From the NCBI GenBank assembly GCA_035651755.1, contig DASRFA010000061.1:32326-96325 (forward strand): a DNA stretch of 64,000 bases. Direction: 5' to 3'. This document shows positions 62,073-64,000 of this stretch, piece by piece. The notes beneath the pieces are model-generated. The model saw nothing but the letters and a program-made list of their open reading frames with translations, ran no database searches and was not told where the DNA came from. This DNA comes from DASRFA01 sp035651755. GTDB lineage: Bacteria > Desulfobacterota > Binatia > UBA12015. The position numbers and the translations under genes were made by a program. Every line of letters begins with the position of its first letter. Position 1 is the stretch's first letter.

Positions 62073-63785
62073 TCAGGGTGCGGAGGCCGCGTGCGGGCCT
62101 CCATCGGCATGGACGATCGTGGCCCCTCCGCCCTTGCGCGGATCTCCCGCGCCCGCCGCCTCTCCCGACCGCGCGGCCGTCGCGAGCGAGACGGCCGCGA
62201 TGCCGGGGATCTCGCGCGGCTTGTGGCCGAGCCGGGCGAGGGCGGCGCGGTCGACGTCCCGAACGCCGGGCTCGACCAGCAGGACGTCGGGCTGCCACTG
62301 GTGGTGGACGCGCGGCGCGGCGACGGCTGCCTCCGGCGGCATCCCGAAGTCCAGGACGTTCGTGAGGGCCTCGAGGGTCGCGCTCACGATCAGCGGGCCG
62401 CCCGAGGCCCCGACCGCGACCACCGCGCGTCCGCCGCGCACCGCGACCGTCGGCGTCATGCTGCTCGCCGGCCGCTTTCCGGGAGCGATCCGGTTCGCGG
62501 CGCCCGGCGGCAGGTGGAAGAGGTTCGGCGCGTCGAAGCTGAAGTCGTCGATCTCATTGTTGAGCGCGATCCCCGTACCGGGGACGCCGACGAGCGCGCC
62601 GAACGACGTGTTGATCGTGGTCGTGCAGGCGACGGCCCCGCCGTCGTTCGAAATTACCGAAACGTGCGAGGTCCCGCTATCGCGCGCCGCGGGCGCCGGG
62701 CCGGCGTAGAAGTCGGGACCGTGGGTGCGGCTGGCGGTCAGCCGATCGGCGGGGATGCCGACGGCGGGCAGGGGCCAGCGCGCGCCGAACGCCGGGTCGC
62801 CGGCCGCGACCGCGCGCTCGGCGAACGCGTGCTTCAGGATCTCGACGAAGAGCTGCCAGCGCGTCGGCGTGTCGGCGCCGAGCGCTGCGACGTCGTAGCG
62901 GGAGAGCGTCCGGAGCGCGAGGACGAGCGCCGGTCCGCCGCCGCTCGGAGGCGGCATCGTGTAGACCTCGGCGCCGCGGTACGGCACCGAGAGCGGCTCG
63001 CGCCAGACCGCGCGATAGCGCTCGAGGTCGCTCGCGCTCAGCACGCCGCCGCGTGCCTGCACCTCGTCGACGATCGCGCGCGCGATGCGGCCGCCGTAGA
63101 AGGCGGACGGGCCGGCGGCCGCGATCGCGTCGAGCGTGTCGGCGAGCGCGGCAGCGCGCAAGGTGGCGCCGGCGGCCGGCGGCTTTCCGCTCGCGTCGAG
63201 GAGCGTGCGCGCGAGCTCGGGGTCGCGCGCGATCGCGTCCGCCTCGTGCGCGATCTGCCGAGCCATGTGCTCGCTCACCGGAAAGCCGTCGCGAGCGAGT
63301 CGCGCGGCCGGCGCGACGAGCCGCGCCCACGGCAGTCGGCCGAAGCGGCGATGCGCCTCCGCAAGGCCGGCGATCTCGCCCGGCACGCCGATCGCGAGCG
63401 CGCCGGTGCGGCTCAGAGCCGGCTGGTACGTCCCGCCGGGCTCGTAGAGCGCGGCGCTCGCTGCGGCCGGTGCGACCTCGCGGTAGTCGAGCGCCGAGGC
63501 GTGGCGGCGCGCGGGATCCCAGACGACCATGAACCCGCCGCCGCCGATCCCGCACGACGACGAGTGGACGACGCAGACGGCGAGCGCGGTCGCGATCGCG
63601 GCGTCGACCGCGGAGCCGCCCTCCGCGAGGACCGCGGCGCCCGCTGCCGCCGCGAGCGGGCTGTCCGCCGCGACGGCCCCGTCGGCCGCTGCGACGGGCG
63701 GCCGCGCGTGCGCCGCGAGCGAAAGCGCGACCGACAGCACGAGCGCGGCGCGCAGCGGCGGTCGGAGGGCGCGCGCATCGGACAT
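62073..63785 (-). CDS. ggt: Gamma-glutamyltransferase (exported)
   Basis: The 570-residue precursor has a signal peptide (ALVLSVALSLAAHARPP) and the Ntn-hydrolase pattern of gamma-glutamyltranspeptidase: AAAGAAVLAEGGSAVDAAIATALAVCVV, GGGGFMVV, and the autocatalytic cleavage site before the nucleophile Thr372 in DSGTSHVSVIS. PGKRPASSMTP and VGASGGPLIVSATL complete it. It cleaves glutathione and gamma-glutamyl amides in the periplasm. The ATG at 63785 was preferred over an earlier ATG lacking a signal. Confidence 0.93.
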   Translation of the reverse strand: MSDARALRPPLRAALVLSVALSLAAHARPPVAAADGAVAADSPLAAAAGAAVLAEGGSAVDAAIATALAVCVVHSSSCGIGGGGFMVVWDPARRHASALDYREVAPAAASAALYEPGGTYQPALSRTGALAIGVPGEIAGLAEAHRRFGRLPWARLVAPAARLARDGFPVSEHMARQIAHEADAIARDPELARTLLDASGKPPAAGATLRAAALADTLDAIAAAGPSAFYGGRIARAIVDEVQARGGVLSASDLERYRAVWREPLSVPYRGAEVYTMPPPSGGGPALVLALRTLSRYDVAALGADTPTRWQLFVEILKHAFAERAVAAGDPAFGARWPLPAVGIPADRLTASRTHGPDFYAGPAPAARDSGTSHVSVISNDGGAVACTTTINTSFGALVGVPGTGIALNNEIDDFSFDAPNLFHLPPGAANRIAPGKRPASSMTPTVAVRGGRAVVAVGASGGPLIVSATLEALTNVLDFGMPPEAAVAAPRVHHQWQPDVLLVEPGVRDVDRAALARLGHKPREIPGIAAVSLATAARSGEAAGAGDPRKGGGATIVHADGGPHAASAP

Positions 63786-63851
63786 CGCGCAAGGACTACT
63801 GACGCCGCCCGGCCGAGGCAACGTTCGCGAATCACCAGCTCGACTCGTGGC

Positions 63852-63879
63852 GCGAGCGAAGCGACCCCGCAGGGAGTGG
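63852..63879. repeat. Dispersed flank sequence, second copy
   Basis: A sequence with GCGAGCGAAGCGACCCCGC followed by AGGGAGTGGA, nearly identical to 39489-39519. It lies between ggt and the IS110-type transposase end, just past the transposase stop codon. Confidence 0.6.
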
Positions 63880-63894
63880 ACTCCCCACCGTTTG

Positions 63895-64000
63895 TCAATG
63901 GGCCGCAAGCGGACCGTTGCGTCGCATGGGGTCGTAGCGGGTTTGTTCCCTGAGCATCGCGCAGGCGACGCGCAGCAGCCGGTCGGCGACGGCGCGCAGC
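63895..64000 (-). mobile_element. IS110-type transposase, C-terminal fragment (continues beyond window)
   Basis: Thirty-four residues before the stop read as the C-terminal helix and tail of IS110-family transposases: ADRLLRVACAMLREQ followed by TRYDPMRRNG and the short end PLAAH. The N-terminal DEDD catalytic domain is beyond base 64,000. The identification rests on a short stretch and is tentative. The dispersed 28-base repeat lies 16 bases downstream of its stop. Confidence 0.5.

Overview
The window is very GC-rich, with G or C in most third codon positions, and is densely packed with 55 protein genes plus a transposase fragment. No tRNA, rRNA or CRISPR array was seen. Lipoprotein signals, a LolA-like protein, an O-antigen ligase and a dTDP-rhamnose operon point to a Gram-negative cell envelope. 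The mix of acyl-CoA enzymes, a luciferase-like flavin/F420 oxidoreductase, SufT and a molybdenum hydroxylase would suit an uncultivated soil or sediment lineage of the former Deltaproteobacteria (for example Binatota-like). That placement is inference from gene content only.

Layout. 1-2.8 kb: a MoxR ATPase cut by the window edge, a DUF11-type secreted protein and a DUF72 protein, all on the minus strand. 2.9-11.9 kb (plus): an SDR, then a TetR regulator, a GST-like protein, both halves of a biotin-dependent acyl-CoA carboxylase, an enoyl-CoA hydratase and an AtuA-family protein. This looks like one catabolic operon for beta-methyl-branched or isoprenoid-type acyl-CoAs. 12-13 kb: GAPDH. 13-21.7 kb (minus): a wax ester synthase/DGAT, 4-alpha-glucanotransferase, a VOC protein, a Gfo/Idh oxidoreductase, an acyl-CoA dehydrogenase, a flavin-dependent halogenase-like protein and a SnoaL-like protein. 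21.9-32 kb: a DsbA-like thiol oxidoreductase with a strong terminator, a SnoaL-like protein, a FIST protein, a KefB-type antiporter, an unusual two-domain protein coupled to threonine aldolase, a CHRD protein and a subtilase with a duplicated C-terminal domain.

32-43.6 kb: a LolA-like protein, the rmlDCAB operon, a DUF4301 protein, a cupin, a TetR regulator, a lipoprotein hydrolase whose C-terminus runs into repeats, a lipoprotein, citrate synthase and SufT. 43.8-50.4 kb: a MaoC-like dehydratase, a large flippase-sulfatase fusion, a CaiB-type CoA transferase/racemase and a luciferase-like oxidoreductase. 50.4-55.5 kb (minus): an operon for a three-subunit molybdenum hydroxylase with a MobA-like cofactor enzyme, an HNH protein and a terminal MoaD-like small protein. 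55.5-63.8 kb (minus): a ferritin-like protein, an SDR, a flavoprotein monooxygenase, an O-antigen ligase, two GT2 glycosyltransferases and gamma-glutamyltranspeptidase. The window ends in the 3' end of an IS110-type transposase.

Two themes link the regions. Many genes handle acyl-CoA thioesters (carboxylase cluster, hydratases, acyl-CoA dehydrogenase, racemase/CoA transferase, WS/DGAT), pointing to degradation of branched or aromatic carbon with possible storage as neutral lipid. Others build surface glycans (rml operon, ligase, glycosyltransferases, sulfatase fusion). A small family of twin-hairpin intergenic repeats recurs at about 22.8, 39.5 and 41.6 kb; a separate short flank motif is shared by 39.5 and 63.85 kb. 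At 39.5 kb the repeats have become coding.
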